Shown: positions 16,728 to 26,200 of the stretch, piece after piece
Numbering within the stretch: the stretch's first letter is position 1
Layout: each line of letters starts with the position of its first letter
Assembly (NCBI RefSeq): GCF_900114875.1
Contig: NZ_FPKW01000003.1
Location: 186,001-250,000, forward strand
DNA: 64,000 bases
Direction of reading: 5' to 3'
From: Chryseobacterium limigenitum
Lineage (GTDB): Bacteria; Bacteroidota; Bacteroidia; Flavobacteriales; Weeksellaceae
Notes under the pieces: generated by a model
Told to the model about the DNA's origin: nothing
Database searches by the model: none
Seen by the model: the letters and a program-made list of their open reading frames with translations, nothing else
Translations under genes and position numbers: made by a program

Positions 16728-18620
16728 ATGAGTAAAATAATTGGAATTGACTTAGGAACAACCAACTCTTGCGTTGCTGTAATGGAGGGTAAAGATGCTG
16801 TTGTAATTCCTAATGCAGAAGGTAAAAGAACAACACCTTCTATTGTAGCATTTACAGAAGATGGTGAAAGAAAAGTAGGAGATCCTGCAAAAAGACAGGC
16901 TGTAACGAATCCAAAAAAGACAGTATATTCTATCAAAAGATTTATTGGAACTCATTTTAAAGATGATGCAAGTGAAATTTCAAGAGTACCTTACGAAGTT
17001 GTAAAAGGTCCGAATGACACTGTAAAAGTTAAAATTGACGATAGAGAATATACTCCACAGGAAATTTCTGCAATGACGCTTCAGAAAATGAAGAAAACTG
17101 CTGAAGATTATCTTGGACAAGAAGTAACAAGAGCGGTAATTACTGTTCCGGCTTACTTCAACGATGCACAAAGACAGGCTACTAAAGAAGCAGGAGAAAT
17201 CGCTGGTCTTACCGTAGAAAGAATTATCAACGAACCAACTGCAGCTGCATTGGCTTACGGTATGGATAAGGCTCACAAAGATCAGAAGATTGCTGTTTAT
17301 GACCTTGGAGGGGGTACTTTCGACGTTTCTATACTGGATCTAGGAGACGGAGTTTTCGAAGTATTATCTACAAATGGTGATACACATTTAGGAGGTGATG
17401 ACTTTGATGATGTAATTATCAACTGGATGGCAGACGAGTTTAAAGCTGAAGAAGGGGTAGATTTAAAATCTGATGCAATTGCATTACAGAGATTGAAAGA
17501 AGCAGCTGAAAAAGCTAAAATCGAATTGTCTTCTTCTCCACAAACTGAAATCAACTTACCATATATCACCGCTACAGCTACAGGTCCTAAACACTTAGTG
17601 AAGACTTTAACTAAAGCTAAATTCGAACAATTATCTGCAGACTTAGTAAGAAGATCTATGGAGCCTTGTAAAAAAGCGCTTTCTGATGCAGGTCTTTCTA
17701 TCTCTGATATCGATGAGGTGATTTTGGTTGGAGGTTCTACAAGAATCCCTATCATTCAGGAAGAAGTTGAAAAATTCTTCGGTAAAAAACCATCTAAAGG
17801 AGTAAACCCTGACGAAGTAGTAGCGATTGGTGCTGCAATCCAGGGAGGAGTTCTTACAGGAGACGTAACAGATGTATTGCTTCTTGACGTTACTCCGCTT
17901 TCTTTAGGTATCGAAACAATGGGTTCTGTATTCACTAAATTAATTGAATCAAACACAACGATCCCAACTAAAAAATCTGAAGTATTCTCTACAGCTTCTG
18001 ACAATCAGCCGGCTGTAAGCATCAGAGTAGGACAAGGTGAAAGACCAATGTTCAACGACAATAAAGAGATCGGTAGATTTGACCTTACTGACATTCCACC
18101 GGCACAAAGAGGAGTTCCTCAGATTGAAGTAACTTTCGATATTGATGCGAATGGTATCTTGAGCGTTTCTGCTAAAGATAAAGGTACTGGTAAAGAGCAG
18201 TCTATCAAAATTCAGGCTTCTTCTGGTCTTTCTGACGAAGAAATCGAAAGAATGAAAAAAGAAGCTCAGGAAAACTCTGCATCTGATGCGAAGAGAAAAG
18301 AAGAAGTTGAGATCTTCAACAAGGCTGACGGATTGATCTTCCAAACTGAAAAGCAATTGAAAGAGTTTGGTGATAAATTATCAGCTGACAAAAAAGCAGC
18401 AATCGAAACTGCTCATGCAGAATTGAAAACAGCTTTCGAAGCTAAAAACGGAGATGAGGTTAAAGCTAAAACAGAAGCTTTAGATGCAGCGTGGATGGCA
18501 GCTTCAGAAGAAATGTATGCAGCAGGACAGCAGGCAGACGGAGCAGGGACTCAAAACCCTGGAGGTAATGCAAACGGTGCAGAAGATGTACAGGATGCAG
18601 ACTTCGAAGAAGTAAAATAA
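16728..18620 (+). CDS. dnaK: Molecular chaperone DnaK (Hsp70)
   Basis: 630-residue Hsp70. The ATPase domain starts [18 protein letters not shown] and has [20 protein letters not shown] and [13 protein letters not shown]. The substrate-binding domain has [15 protein letters not shown] and [23 protein letters not shown]. The helical lid ends in the acidic tail [12 protein letters not shown]. Length and tail are standard. It is monocistronic here; grpE and dnaJ are not adjacent. A strong terminator follows. Confidence 0.99.
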   Translation: MSKIIGIDLGTTNSCVAVMEGKDAVVIPNAEGKRTTPSIVAFTEDGERKVGDPAKRQAVTNPKKTVYSIKRFIGTHFKDDASEISRVPYEVVKGPNDTVKVKIDDREYTPQEISAMTLQKMKKTAEDYLGQEVTRAVITVPAYFNDAQRQATKEAGEIAGLTVERIINEPTAAALAYGMDKAHKDQKIAVYDLGGGTFDVSILDLGDGVFEVLSTNGDTHLGGDDFDDVIINWMADEFKAEEGVDLKSDAIALQRLKEAAEKAKIELSSSPQTEINLPYITATATGPKHLVKTLTKAKFEQLSADLVRRSMEPCKKALSDAGLSISDIDEVILVGGSTRIPIIQEEVEKFFGKKPSKGVNPDEVVAIGAAIQGGVLTGDVTDVLLLDVTPLSLGIETMGSVFTKLIESNTTIPTKKSEVFSTASDNQPAVSIRVGQGERPMFNDNKEIGRFDLTDIPPAQRGVPQIEVTFDIDANGILSVSAKDKGTGKEQSIKIQASSGLSDEEIERMKKEAQENSASDAKRKEEVEIFNKADGLIFQTEKQLKEFGDKLSADKKAAIETAHAELKTAFEAKNGDEVKAKTEALDAAWMAASEEMYAAGQQADGAGTQNPGGNANGAEDVQDADFEEVK

Positions 18621-18654
18621 TTATTGATTAGCAATAATAAAAAATAGTTAAAAA

Positions 18655-18690
18655 ACCGCTTTAAACGTTAGTTTAAGGCGGTATTTTTTG
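18655..18690 (+). terminator. dnaK terminator
   Basis: The 12-bp stem ACCGCTTTAAAC / GTTTAAGGCGGT (18655-18666 and 18671-18682, one G-U pair) with a 4-nt loop GTTA is followed by ATTTTTTG. Confidence 0.92.
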
Positions 18691-18932
18691 TTTTAGATTC
18701 TGATAAGTGTTTGAATTTTAGTAGCTTTTTACGTGTATGTTCCAAAATTTTTAATAGATGAAATTTTACAAAAATAAAACAGCTAACGAAAACAAAGACT
18801 ACAGTAAGACTTCGCAAAGCTGAACATCAGAGTGAGGGGGATCTTTATATTGAAAGCTAAGCATTTTCTCTAATCTATTTTAGAAGAGAATACTTAATGG
18901 TTGAAGAAAAAGAGTATATGGTGAATTATATT

Positions 18933-18940
18933 TATATTTG
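18933..18940 (+). promoter_or_regulatory. -7 box immediately before the Crp/Fnr start codon
   Basis: TATATTTG fits TAnnTTTG and ends only 3 nt before the ATG at 18944. If the box is used, transcription would begin at or about the start codon, giving a leaderless message. No TTG is seen at the usual distance. Confidence 0.4.
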
Positions 18941-18943
18941 AGA

Positions 18944-19552
18944 ATGAATATTTACAAAATATTAGATCCTGAATTCAAGAAAGAAATTGAGGGAAGCCGT
19001 GATTTAAAATTGTTTTCTGCAGGTACTGTAATTTTAGATATCAATTCCTATATCAATTATATTCCGCTTGTTGTATCAGGAAGCATAAAAGTTATTCGTA
19101 CAGAAGAAGACGGGCGGGAAATCCTGCTGTATTATCTTACTCCGGGAGAAAGCTGTATCTCATCAATACTTTCCGGGCTTACACAAGACACCTCAAAAGT
19201 AAAAGTTGTAGTAGAGGAAGATGCTGAGATTCTGATGATTTCGCTTCAGCAGGCAAAAGACTGGCTGAAAAAATATCCGGAATGGACAGATTTTATATTC
19301 GGACTTTATCAGAGAAGATTTGAAGATCTGCTGGAGGTCGTGAATGCCGTTGCCTTTCAGAAAGTTGATACGAGAATTTTACATTTGCTGAATCAGAAGT
19401 CACAATTGTACAAATCCAAAGAGCTCAATGTAACCCATCAGCAGTTAGCAGATGAGCTTGGGATTACAAGAGAAGCTGTTAGCCGTGTTCTCAAACAGAT
19501 TGAAACCGATGGCAAAATACAACTTTTCCGAAATAAAATTACCCTATTGTAA
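18944..19552 (+). CDS. Crp/Fnr family transcriptional regulator
   Basis: Cytoplasmic Crp/Fnr-type regulator of 202 residues from the ATG at 18944; a TTG two codons earlier is a less likely start. A cyclic-nucleotide-binding-like beta roll (about 15-115) has GSIKVIRTEEDGREILLYYL and a GESCISS segment. A long dimer helix follows, then a winged HTH (about 145-200). The recognition helix ITREAVSRVLKQ carries Glu177, Ser180 and Arg181 in the E..SR arrangement FNR uses to read TGAT. There is no FNR-type N-terminal cysteine cluster; Cys71 is the only evident cysteine. Its stop codon lies inside an operator-like palindrome upstream of the next gene, and a second copy precedes tolC, so I infer it activates both units. 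Confidence 0.9.
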   Translation: MNIYKILDPEFKKEIEGSRDLKLFSAGTVILDINSYINYIPLVVSGSIKVIRTEEDGREILLYYLTPGESCISSILSGLTQDTSKVKVVVEEDAEILMISLQQAKDWLKKYPEWTDFIFGLYQRRFEDLLEVVNAVAFQKVDTRILHLLNQKSQLYKSKELNVTHQQLADELGITREAVSRVLKQIETDGKIQLFRNKITLL

Positions 19553-19592
19553 CCTTCATCACTGACAGGCTTATTTTCTAAGCATACATTTG
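19549..19592 (+). promoter_or_regulatory. Crp/Fnr-type operator and promoter for rhodanese-osmC
   Basis: GTAAC-CTTC-ATCAC (19549-19562) is a palindrome of half-sites GTRAY. A TACATTTG -7 box (19585-19592) begins 23 nt after the 12-bp core (19550-19561), putting the site centre near -41 in class II position. The site overlaps the stop codon of the regulator gene. The same site and spacing recur before tolC. Confidence 0.65.
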
Positions 19593-19618
19593 CATCATCA
19601 ACTTAAAAAACAATAAAA

Positions 19619-19927
19619 ATGTTAGATGCAATAAAAAATCTTTTCGGGATGGATAAAACCGATTATGCGGATCTTGTAAAGCAAGGTGCTGTGATTGTAG
19701 ATGTAAGAAGCAAAAGTGAATATTCAGGCGGACACATTAAGGATTCCCTTAATATTCCTGTGGACCAGCTGGAGAAAAACCTTTCAAAACTAAGTAAAGA
19801 TAAAAGCATTATCACCTGTTGTGCTTCCGGGATGAGAAGTGCTTCGGCTAAAAATATTCTTCAGAATAATGGGTATAAGAATGTGCACAATGGCGGAGGA
19901 TGGATGAGTTTAAACAACAAAATCTAA
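19619..19927 (+). CDS. Single-domain rhodanese-like protein
   Basis: 102-residue cytoplasmic rhodanese domain, predicted to carry sulfane sulfur on an active-site cysteine. IVDVRSKSEYSGGHI is the first conserved block; the active loop is CCASGMRS with Cys68 as the catalytic residue and Arg73 closing the loop; NVHNGGGWMSL ends the domain. First gene of a two-gene unit with osmC, 4 bp apart. It lies under the Crp/Fnr-type site described for this promoter. Confidence 0.93.
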   Translation: MLDAIKNLFGMDKTDYADLVKQGAVIVDVRSKSEYSGGHIKDSLNIPVDQLEKNLSKLSKDKSIITCCASGMRSASAKNILQNNGYKNVHNGGGWMSLNNKI

Positions 19928-19931
19928 AACG

Positions 19932-20366
19932 ATGGAAGCACATTATTACACCGTAGATGTTGAGTGGAAAAATGACCGTAAAGGCGAAATGTCTTCTCCC
20001 GAATTTTCACAAAATATAGAAGTGGCAACACCTCCGCAATTTCCCAAAGGAATGGAAAATATCTGGTCTCCGGAACATTTATTTACAGCAGCCGTAAACA
20101 GTTGCCTGATGACCACATTTCTGGCCATAGCAGAAAACTCAAAACTTGAATTTTCAGATTTTCAATGCAGATCCAAAGGAAAGCTAGAACAGGTGGAAGG
20201 CAAATTCCTGATGACCGAAGTGATTCTGGAACCCGTTGTTACCGTTAAAAACGAATCCGAAAGAGAAAAGGCAGAAAGAGTTCTTCAGAAATCCGAAGCC
20301 AGCTGTTTGATCTCCAATTCAGTGAAATCAAAGATAACGATGATTCCACAAGTGAAAGTGATGTAG
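19932..20366 (+). CDS. OsmC/Ohr family protein
   Basis: 144-residue OsmC-like thiol peroxidase fold. The two redox cysteines are visible: Cys58 in FTAAVNSCLMTTFLA and Cys125 in SEASCLISNSV, the typical spacing. Such proteins reduce organic hydroperoxides, and relatives in sulfide-response operons are linked to persulfide handling. Encoded 4 bp after the rhodanese and followed by a terminator. Confidence 0.92.
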   Translation: MEAHYYTVDVEWKNDRKGEMSSPEFSQNIEVATPPQFPKGMENIWSPEHLFTAAVNSCLMTTFLAIAENSKLEFSDFQCRSKGKLEQVEGKFLMTEVILEPVVTVKNESEREKAERVLQKSEASCLISNSVKSKITMIPQVKVM

Positions 20367-20388
20367 TATTTCCATAGTTTATATTATT

Positions 20389-20414
20389 ACCGTCTTTACA
20401 GGCGGTTTTTTTTA
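20389..20414 (+). terminator. Terminator after osmC
   Basis: Stem ACCGTC / GGCGGT (one G-U pair) with loop TTTACA, followed by an eight-T run. The stem is short but the T tract is strong. Confidence 0.75.
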
Positions 20415-20440
20415 TGAATATCTTAGAAAAAAAAACTTGT

Positions 20441-20484
20441 GTGATAAAGGTTACTGTGCAATACAGTTCATCCATCTAATTTTG
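20441..20484 (+). promoter_or_regulatory. Crp/Fnr-type operator and promoter for the tolC-RND operon
   Basis: GTGAT-AAAG-GTTAC (20441-20454) is, read on the other strand, GTAAC-CTTT-ATCAC, one base different from the site at 19549. The TAATTTTG -7 box (20477-20484) starts 23 nt after the 12-bp core, the same spacing as at the rhodanese promoter. The tolC start is 16 nt beyond the -7 box. Confidence 0.65.
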
Positions 20485-20500
20485 CTTTAAAATTAGAGAA

Positions 20501-21808
20501 ATGAGAAAAATAGCCATACTTATTATATTTCTGACAGCCTGTTCAGAAGCTTTTTCACAGGAGATTATTCCTATTTCAAAAACAGATCTGGAAAATAAGC
20601 TTATAGACAATAATCTTCAGGTAAAAATGGCAAAAAAAGAAGCAGAGCTAGCCAAAGCCGAACTTCTCGGAACCAGAGCAATGTATCTTCCGAATGTGAA
20701 TGTGTCATATACTTTTTCCAACACCAATAATCCATTATATGCATTCGGCTCCAAGCTCAATCAGGAAAGAATAACAATGATGGACTTCAATCCCGATAAT
20801 CTGAATAACCCTAAAAGCATTTCCAATTTTGCCACAAAAATAGAAGTGCAGCAGCCTATCATCAATATGGATGCGGTGTATCAGAAAAAAGCAGGCGAGG
20901 TAAAAGCAGAAGTTCTGAATATCAAAACGGAAAGAACCAAAGAATACGTTCAGTTTGAGCTTAAAAAATCGTATATGATGCTTCAGCTGGCGTATAAAAT
21001 GCTCGAAACCCTTGAAAATGCAAAGCAAACAACCCTTGCCAACAAAAAAGTTATTGACAATTATTACAAAAACGGAATGATCCAGAAATCTGAAGTTTTA
21101 TATATGGATGTCCGCATCAGTGAGATAGAAAGCCAGATCCGGACTGCAAAATCCAACATCAGAAACGCTTCCGATTATCTGTATTTTCTTTTGGATGAAA
21201 ACTCAGACAACAAAATCCTGAAACCATCAGAAAATCTGGAATACACAGAAAGTATCATCGATTCTGATGTAAAACTGAACGACAGCCGAAAAGATTTACA
21301 GGCTTATCAAAAATCTCTGGAAGCCTATGACTGGATGATTAAATCTTCAAAAGCAAAATTTCTTCCCAGACTCAACGCATTCGGTAGTTTTGAAATGTAT
21401 GACAATAAAGTGGCACAGTTCAATGCCAATGGATATTTAGCAGGAATCCAGCTTTCCTGGAATGTCTTTGACGGACTCAAATCAAAAAGCGAACAGGAAA
21501 AATACAAAGCAGAACGTTCCAAAGCACAGGCCGAAATCGAGCAGTATTCCAAACAAAGCCAACTGGAACTCAACAAAGCCACCCGACAGATTGAAGATGC
21601 CCTATCCAGAGTAAATTTCACCAAACAAGCCTGGGAACAAAGTAAGGAAGCCTACAGGATCCGGAAAAACCGTTACGATCAGGGACTTGAAAAATCTGCA
21701 GACCTTCTTTCCGCAGAAACGCTGATGTCTCAAAAAGAACTGGAATATCAGCAGGCAGTTTTTGAATACAGCGTAGCCTGGGAATATCAGCAGTTTTTGA
21801 AAAAATAA
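20501..21808 (+). CDS. TolC family outer membrane efflux protein
   Basis: 435-residue outer membrane channel of a tripartite pump. A signal peptide (about 1-20, ending EAFSQ) is followed by two OEP repeats rich in long helices (e.g. MAKKEAELAKAELLGTRAMY, KAQAEIEQYSKQSQLELNKA) and short beta segments (VNVSYTFSNTNNP, GIQLSWNVFDG). First gene of the pump operon; adaptor and permease genes follow, and the upstream region carries a Crp/Fnr-type site. Confidence 0.93.
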   Translation: MRKIAILIIFLTACSEAFSQEIIPISKTDLENKLIDNNLQVKMAKKEAELAKAELLGTRAMYLPNVNVSYTFSNTNNPLYAFGSKLNQERITMMDFNPDNLNNPKSISNFATKIEVQQPIINMDAVYQKKAGEVKAEVLNIKTERTKEYVQFELKKSYMMLQLAYKMLETLENAKQTTLANKKVIDNYYKNGMIQKSEVLYMDVRISEIESQIRTAKSNIRNASDYLYFLLDENSDNKILKPSENLEYTESIIDSDVKLNDSRKDLQAYQKSLEAYDWMIKSSKAKFLPRLNAFGSFEMYDNKVAQFNANGYLAGIQLSWNVFDGLKSKSEQEKYKAERSKAQAEIEQYSKQSQLELNKATRQIEDALSRVNFTKQAWEQSKEAYRIRKNRYDQGLEKSADLLSAETLMSQKELEYQQAVFEYSVAWEYQQFLKK

Positions 21809-21846
21809 TTTTCAGGAGCTTTTTCCCGCTGTCCACTGTATCTTTT

Positions 21847-21935
21847 TTGTCATTGCGAACAAAGTGAAGCAATCCCTTGAACTTTCAGTCAGTCGCAATA
21901 ACAAAAAAGGATGCCGTTCCCATCGGGGCTAATGA
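21847..21935. repeat. REP-like inverted repeats within the efflux operon
   Basis: TTGTCATTGCGA (21847-21858) and TCGCAATAACAA (21893-21904) form a 12-bp inverted repeat with one mismatch; TCATTGCGAACAAAGTGAAGC is a common REP-type sequence in this phylum. Directly after it, AAAAAAGGATGCCG and ATCGGGGCTA (to about 21933) look like a truncated, inverted copy of the flank of the element at 13269-13383. The insertion separates tolC from the adaptor gene by 223 bp without breaking either. Confidence 0.6.
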
Positions 21936-22031
21936 TCATATTCCGCCATTTGAAAAAAATAATCCAAAGAGTTTATAAGCAGTAATCGCAGGCAAAATCT
22001 TTGGAAACCAATAAAAAGAAAAAATTTAATA

Positions 22032-23120
22032 ATGAAAACATACCTTTATTCAACCCTGATTCTCAGCGCACTTCTGATGGGAAGCTGTTCCTCAGACGAA
22101 AAAAAATCCGCACAGAATTCCGATGCGTCAATTGCAGTTACAGTAAGCCGGACGACCGTAGGTTCAGAAGGATCATCAGCCACAGCAAGCGGAAAATTGG
22201 TGGCCAAAAATTCAGTCAGTGTTTCTACCCGAATGATGGGGTATATCACTTCAATGAAAGCCGAAGTCGGACAAAATGTTCAAGCCGGGCAGCTTCTGGT
22301 AAGCATCAATGCTACAGATATTCAGGCAAAAGGAGGTCAGGCTTCTGCCCAAATTTCCCAAGCTCAGGCTAATTATAATATTGCCAAAAAAGATTACGAA
22401 AGATTCCAGAATTTGTATAAATCTCAAAGTGCTTCCCAGAAAGAGCTGGATGATATGAGAGCCCGTTACGAAATGGCACAGGCAGGATTGCAGGCGGCAC
22501 AGCAGATGAAAAACGAAGTCAGTGCACAATATCGTTATACCAACATTACAGCACCTATTTCCGGAACCATTACGGCAAAATTTGCAGAGCAGGGCGATAT
22601 GGCAAGTCCTGGAATGCCTTTGCTTACCATAGAATCACCATCATCTTTGCAGGCGCAGGTTCTGGTTTCCGAGCAGAATATCACTATGATTTCCAACGGA
22701 ATGCCGGTTGATGTCACTTTAAAATCGATGAACAGAACCGTTTCAGGAACGGTGTCAGAAATCAGTAAATCTGCTGCAAACACGGGTGGGCAATTTATGG
22801 TTAAAATAAATATTCATGATTCTGCAAATTTACTTCCGGGAATGTTTGTCAACGTTCAGTTTCCTTTCAAGACATCAGGAAAAATCAATCAGAATTTTCA
22901 GGAAAGTATGATGATTCCTAAAACAGCTTTGGTAGAAAACGGTCAGCTTACGGGCGTTTATGTGGTCAGTTCACAAAATACGGCAGTCTTAAGATGGCTG
23001 AAAACGGGTAAAATAATCGGAGATCAGGTTGAAATCCTGTCAGGCTTAAACCCGCAGGAAACCTACATCGTTTCTTCAAAAGGAAAATTGTATAACGGAG
23101 TGAAAGTTCAAATTAAATAA
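22032..23120 (+). CDS. RND efflux periplasmic adaptor (HlyD/MFP family), lipoprotein
   Basis: 362-residue membrane fusion protein. The lipobox LLMGSC puts the acylated cysteine at residue 19. Then come the first half of a barrel-sandwich domain (GYITSMKAEVGQNVQAGQLL), a coiled-coil hairpin (about 95-165, AQANYNIAKKDYERFQNLYK), the second lipoyl half (ITAPISGTITAKFAEQGDMA), a beta barrel and a membrane-proximal domain. It would link the TolC and RND proteins encoded beside it. Confidence 0.93.
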   Translation: MKTYLYSTLILSALLMGSCSSDEKKSAQNSDASIAVTVSRTTVGSEGSSATASGKLVAKNSVSVSTRMMGYITSMKAEVGQNVQAGQLLVSINATDIQAKGGQASAQISQAQANYNIAKKDYERFQNLYKSQSASQKELDDMRARYEMAQAGLQAAQQMKNEVSAQYRYTNITAPISGTITAKFAEQGDMASPGMPLLTIESPSSLQAQVLVSEQNITMISNGMPVDVTLKSMNRTVSGTVSEISKSAANTGGQFMVKINIHDSANLLPGMFVNVQFPFKTSGKINQNFQESMMIPKTALVENGQLTGVYVVSSQNTAVLRWLKTGKIIGDQVEILSGLNPQETYIVSSKGKLYNGVKVQIK

Positions 23121-23207
23121 TGTAATAATATATCAATCTAACAGTGTAACAATGATTTATTAATGGGGTTGATTGTCACATTGATAAATTGTTAAACTGT
23201 TACATTT
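23120..23207. repeat. AT-rich imperfect inverted repeat between adaptor and permease genes
   Basis: ATGTAATAATATATCAAT... on the left and ...ATTGTTAAACTGTTACAT on the right form a long imperfect hairpin built of short units such as ATCAAT, ACAAT and TGTAAC. Such TGTTACATTG-type units recur in spacers of related genera. It does not look like a terminator; the operon probably reads through it. Confidence 0.4.
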
Positions 23208-23220
23208 AAAAATATTTTTT

Positions 23221-26200
23221 ATGGAAAAAGGATTCGCAGGACGTATCGCCGAATTTTTCATCAATTCAAAATTAACCATTCTGTTAATGATAGCTTTGAT
23301 GATTATCGGGGTGTACAGTTCAACACTAATACCAAGAGAAGAAGAGCCACAGATCATCATTCCGATGGCGGATGTAATGGTGGGTTATCCCGGAGCTAAT
23401 CCAAAAGAGGTGGAAAGCCGTGTCGTAAAACCCTTGGAAAAGATTATTTCCAATATCAAAGGGGTAGAGCACATTCACTCGATGGCAATGAACGGACAGG
23501 CTATGATTATCGTTCAGTTTTATGTGGGAGAAGATACAGAACGTTCTTATGTAAAGCTTTACGATGAGCTGATGAAGAACAAAAATATATTTCCGAAAGG
23601 CGTGATGGAACCAATGGTGAAAACCCGTTCCATTGATGATGTCCCGATGCTCGGACTGACTTTGTGGAGTGATAATGCCAATTACAATGATTTTCAGCTT
23701 CGTCAGATCGGTGAGGAATTGTCTTCCGAAATCAAAAAAATAAAAGACGTTTCTCTTACCAGAACAATCGGAGGCAGAAATCGCCAGCTGCAGGTGATTT
23801 TAGACAAAGATAAAATGGCTGAACTGAATGTAGATGCACTTTCTGTAATGCAGATGATTCAGGCCAATAACGGAAGCTCACAATCCGGAAAATTTGATTC
23901 AGGTGATTCGGAATACCTTCTGACAACAGGACAATTTCTGAACTCTGCCGAAGATGTGGAAAATCTGGTTATCGGAACTTCACAGAATATGCCTGTGTAT
24001 CTGAAACAGGTAGCAACGATAAAAGACGGAGCTTCTGATCCTGCCAATTATGTAAGTTTCGGATATGGAAATGCAGTAGAAAGCGGCAAAAAATTCAAAT
24101 CAGAATATCCTGCGGTTACCGTTTCAGTTTCCAAAGTAAAAGGGGCAGATGCGATGAAAATCTCTGAGCAGATTCTTACGAAAGTGGAAGAACTTAAGAA
24201 GAATCTGGTTCCGAATGATGTACACGTAGAAGTGACCAGAAATTACGGGGAAACAGCTTCCCACAAAGTTTCTGAATTATTGATGCACCTTGGCGTTGCA
24301 ATTTTGGCAGTAACGGTTCTGGTAATGCTGGCAATGGGCTGGAGAGGTGGTCTGGTTGTTTTCTTTTCCGTTCCGCTGACGTTTGCTTTGACCTTATTCA
24401 GCTACTATATTTTAGGATATACGCTGAACAGAATTACTCTTTTTGCACTGGTTTTCGTAGTTGGAATTGTGGTGGATGACAGCATCATCATCGCTGAAAA
24501 TATGCACCGGCACTTCCACATGAAGAAACTGCCGTTCAAACAGGCGGCGATTTATGCCATTAATGAAGTGGGGAATCCTACTATTTTGGCGACATTTACG
24601 GTAATTGCAGCGATTCTGCCAATGGCTTTCGTGTCAGGTATGATGGGGCCTTATATGTCTCCAATGCCGATCGGGGCTTCTATTGCGATGCTGCTTTCAC
24701 TTTTTGTCGCATTAACGGTTACACCATATTTAGGCTATCATTTATTAAAGGTAAAAGATGAGCAACATCATAACGAAGATCAGGGGCTGGAAACAGGCAG
24801 GATTTATAAAATCTATAAGAAAATTGAACAGCCTCTTTTGGATTCAAAATCAAAAAGATGGACGATGATGGCGATTACGGTTGTTTTACTGTTGATTTCC
24901 GTAGCGGCATTTTTCACCAAATGGGTAGCGGTAAAAATGCTTCCGTTTGATAACAAAAATGAAATTCAGGTGGTGATTGATATGCCGGAAGGAACAACCT
25001 TGGAAAGAACTTCAGCCGTTACACAGGATATTGCACAGTACCTTAAAACCGTTCCGGAAGTGGTAAATTATCAGAATTATGTGGGCTCTTCGGCTCCGAT
25101 TACGTTCAACGGATTGGTTCGTCATTATGATATGCGTGGAAACAGTAATACAGCAGACATTCAGGTAAACCTTCTGCATAAGGAAGATCGTGATGTACAG
25201 AGTCACGATATTGCTAAAAAAATGCGTCCTGAGATTCAAAAAATAGCTGCCAGATACGGAGCCAATGTAAAAGTAGTGGAAGTTCCGCCGGGACCGCCTG
25301 TTCTTTCAACAATTGTAGCGGAAATTTACGGACCTGATTATGAAGGGCAGGTAAAAGTAGCCAAACAGGTTGAAGATATTCTGAAGGAAACTGATGATGT
25401 AGTTGATATTGACTGGATGGTGGAAGCGCCCCAGAAAGAATTCAAGCTCGTTCCGGATAAAGAAAAAGCAATGCTGAACGGAGTTGCACCACAGCAGATT
25501 GTAGGCAATATGACCTATTTGATGGGAGAATATCCGATTGGAAACTTGTACGACGAAAAATCCAACGATCCGGTGGACATTGTGATGAAACTGAAAAATG
25601 CTGATAAAGCCAATATTCAGGATATTACAGGATTGAAAATCAAAGGACAGATGGGAATGGTGCCGATAAGTGACCTTGTAAAAGTAGAGGAAAAAGAACT
25701 GGATAAAACCATTTACAGAAAAGATCAGAAAAGGGTAGTGTACGTCCTTGCCGATATGGCAGGAAAACTGGAAAGTCCGGCGTATGCGATTCTCGGAATG
25801 GACAAAAAGCTTCAAAAAATCCAGCTTCCAAACGGATATTCGATGAATGAGCTGTATATGAATCAGCCGGAAGATGAAAGCAATTATACCATAAAATGGG
25901 ATGGGGAATGGCAGATTACTTTAGAGGTATTTCGTGATCTGGGAACTGCTTTCGCTGTAGTAATCATCATTATTTATATGCTGATTGTCGGTTGGTTTCA
26001 GAATTTCAAAACGCCTATTGTGATGATGGTTGCGATTCCGCTGTCGTTGATTGGGATCGTTCTGGGACACTGGTTGTTAGGAGCATTCTTTACGGCAACA
26101 TCTTTTATCGGGATGATTGCTCTGGCTGGTGTAATGGTAAGGAATTCTGTTCTTTTGATCGACTTTATAGAAATCCGTCTGAAAGAAGGGATTCCTATGA

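Larger units (their letters stand above)
18621..18943. other. Spacer between dnaK and the Crp/Fnr gene
   Basis: 323 bp. It contains the dnaK terminator and the Crp/Fnr promoter box; the middle part (about 18700-18920) shows no gene, repeat or clear regulatory motif. Confidence 0.7.

Noticed and set aside
22001-22372. 123-codon ORF overlapping the start of the adaptor gene
   Set aside because: It is a different frame of a clear HlyD-family gene, has Arg/Ser-rich non-protein-like composition and no motif.
25306-25815. 169-codon antisense ORF within the RND permease gene
   Set aside because: Wholly contained in a strong RND gene; Phe/His-rich composition typical of a reverse-strand reading.
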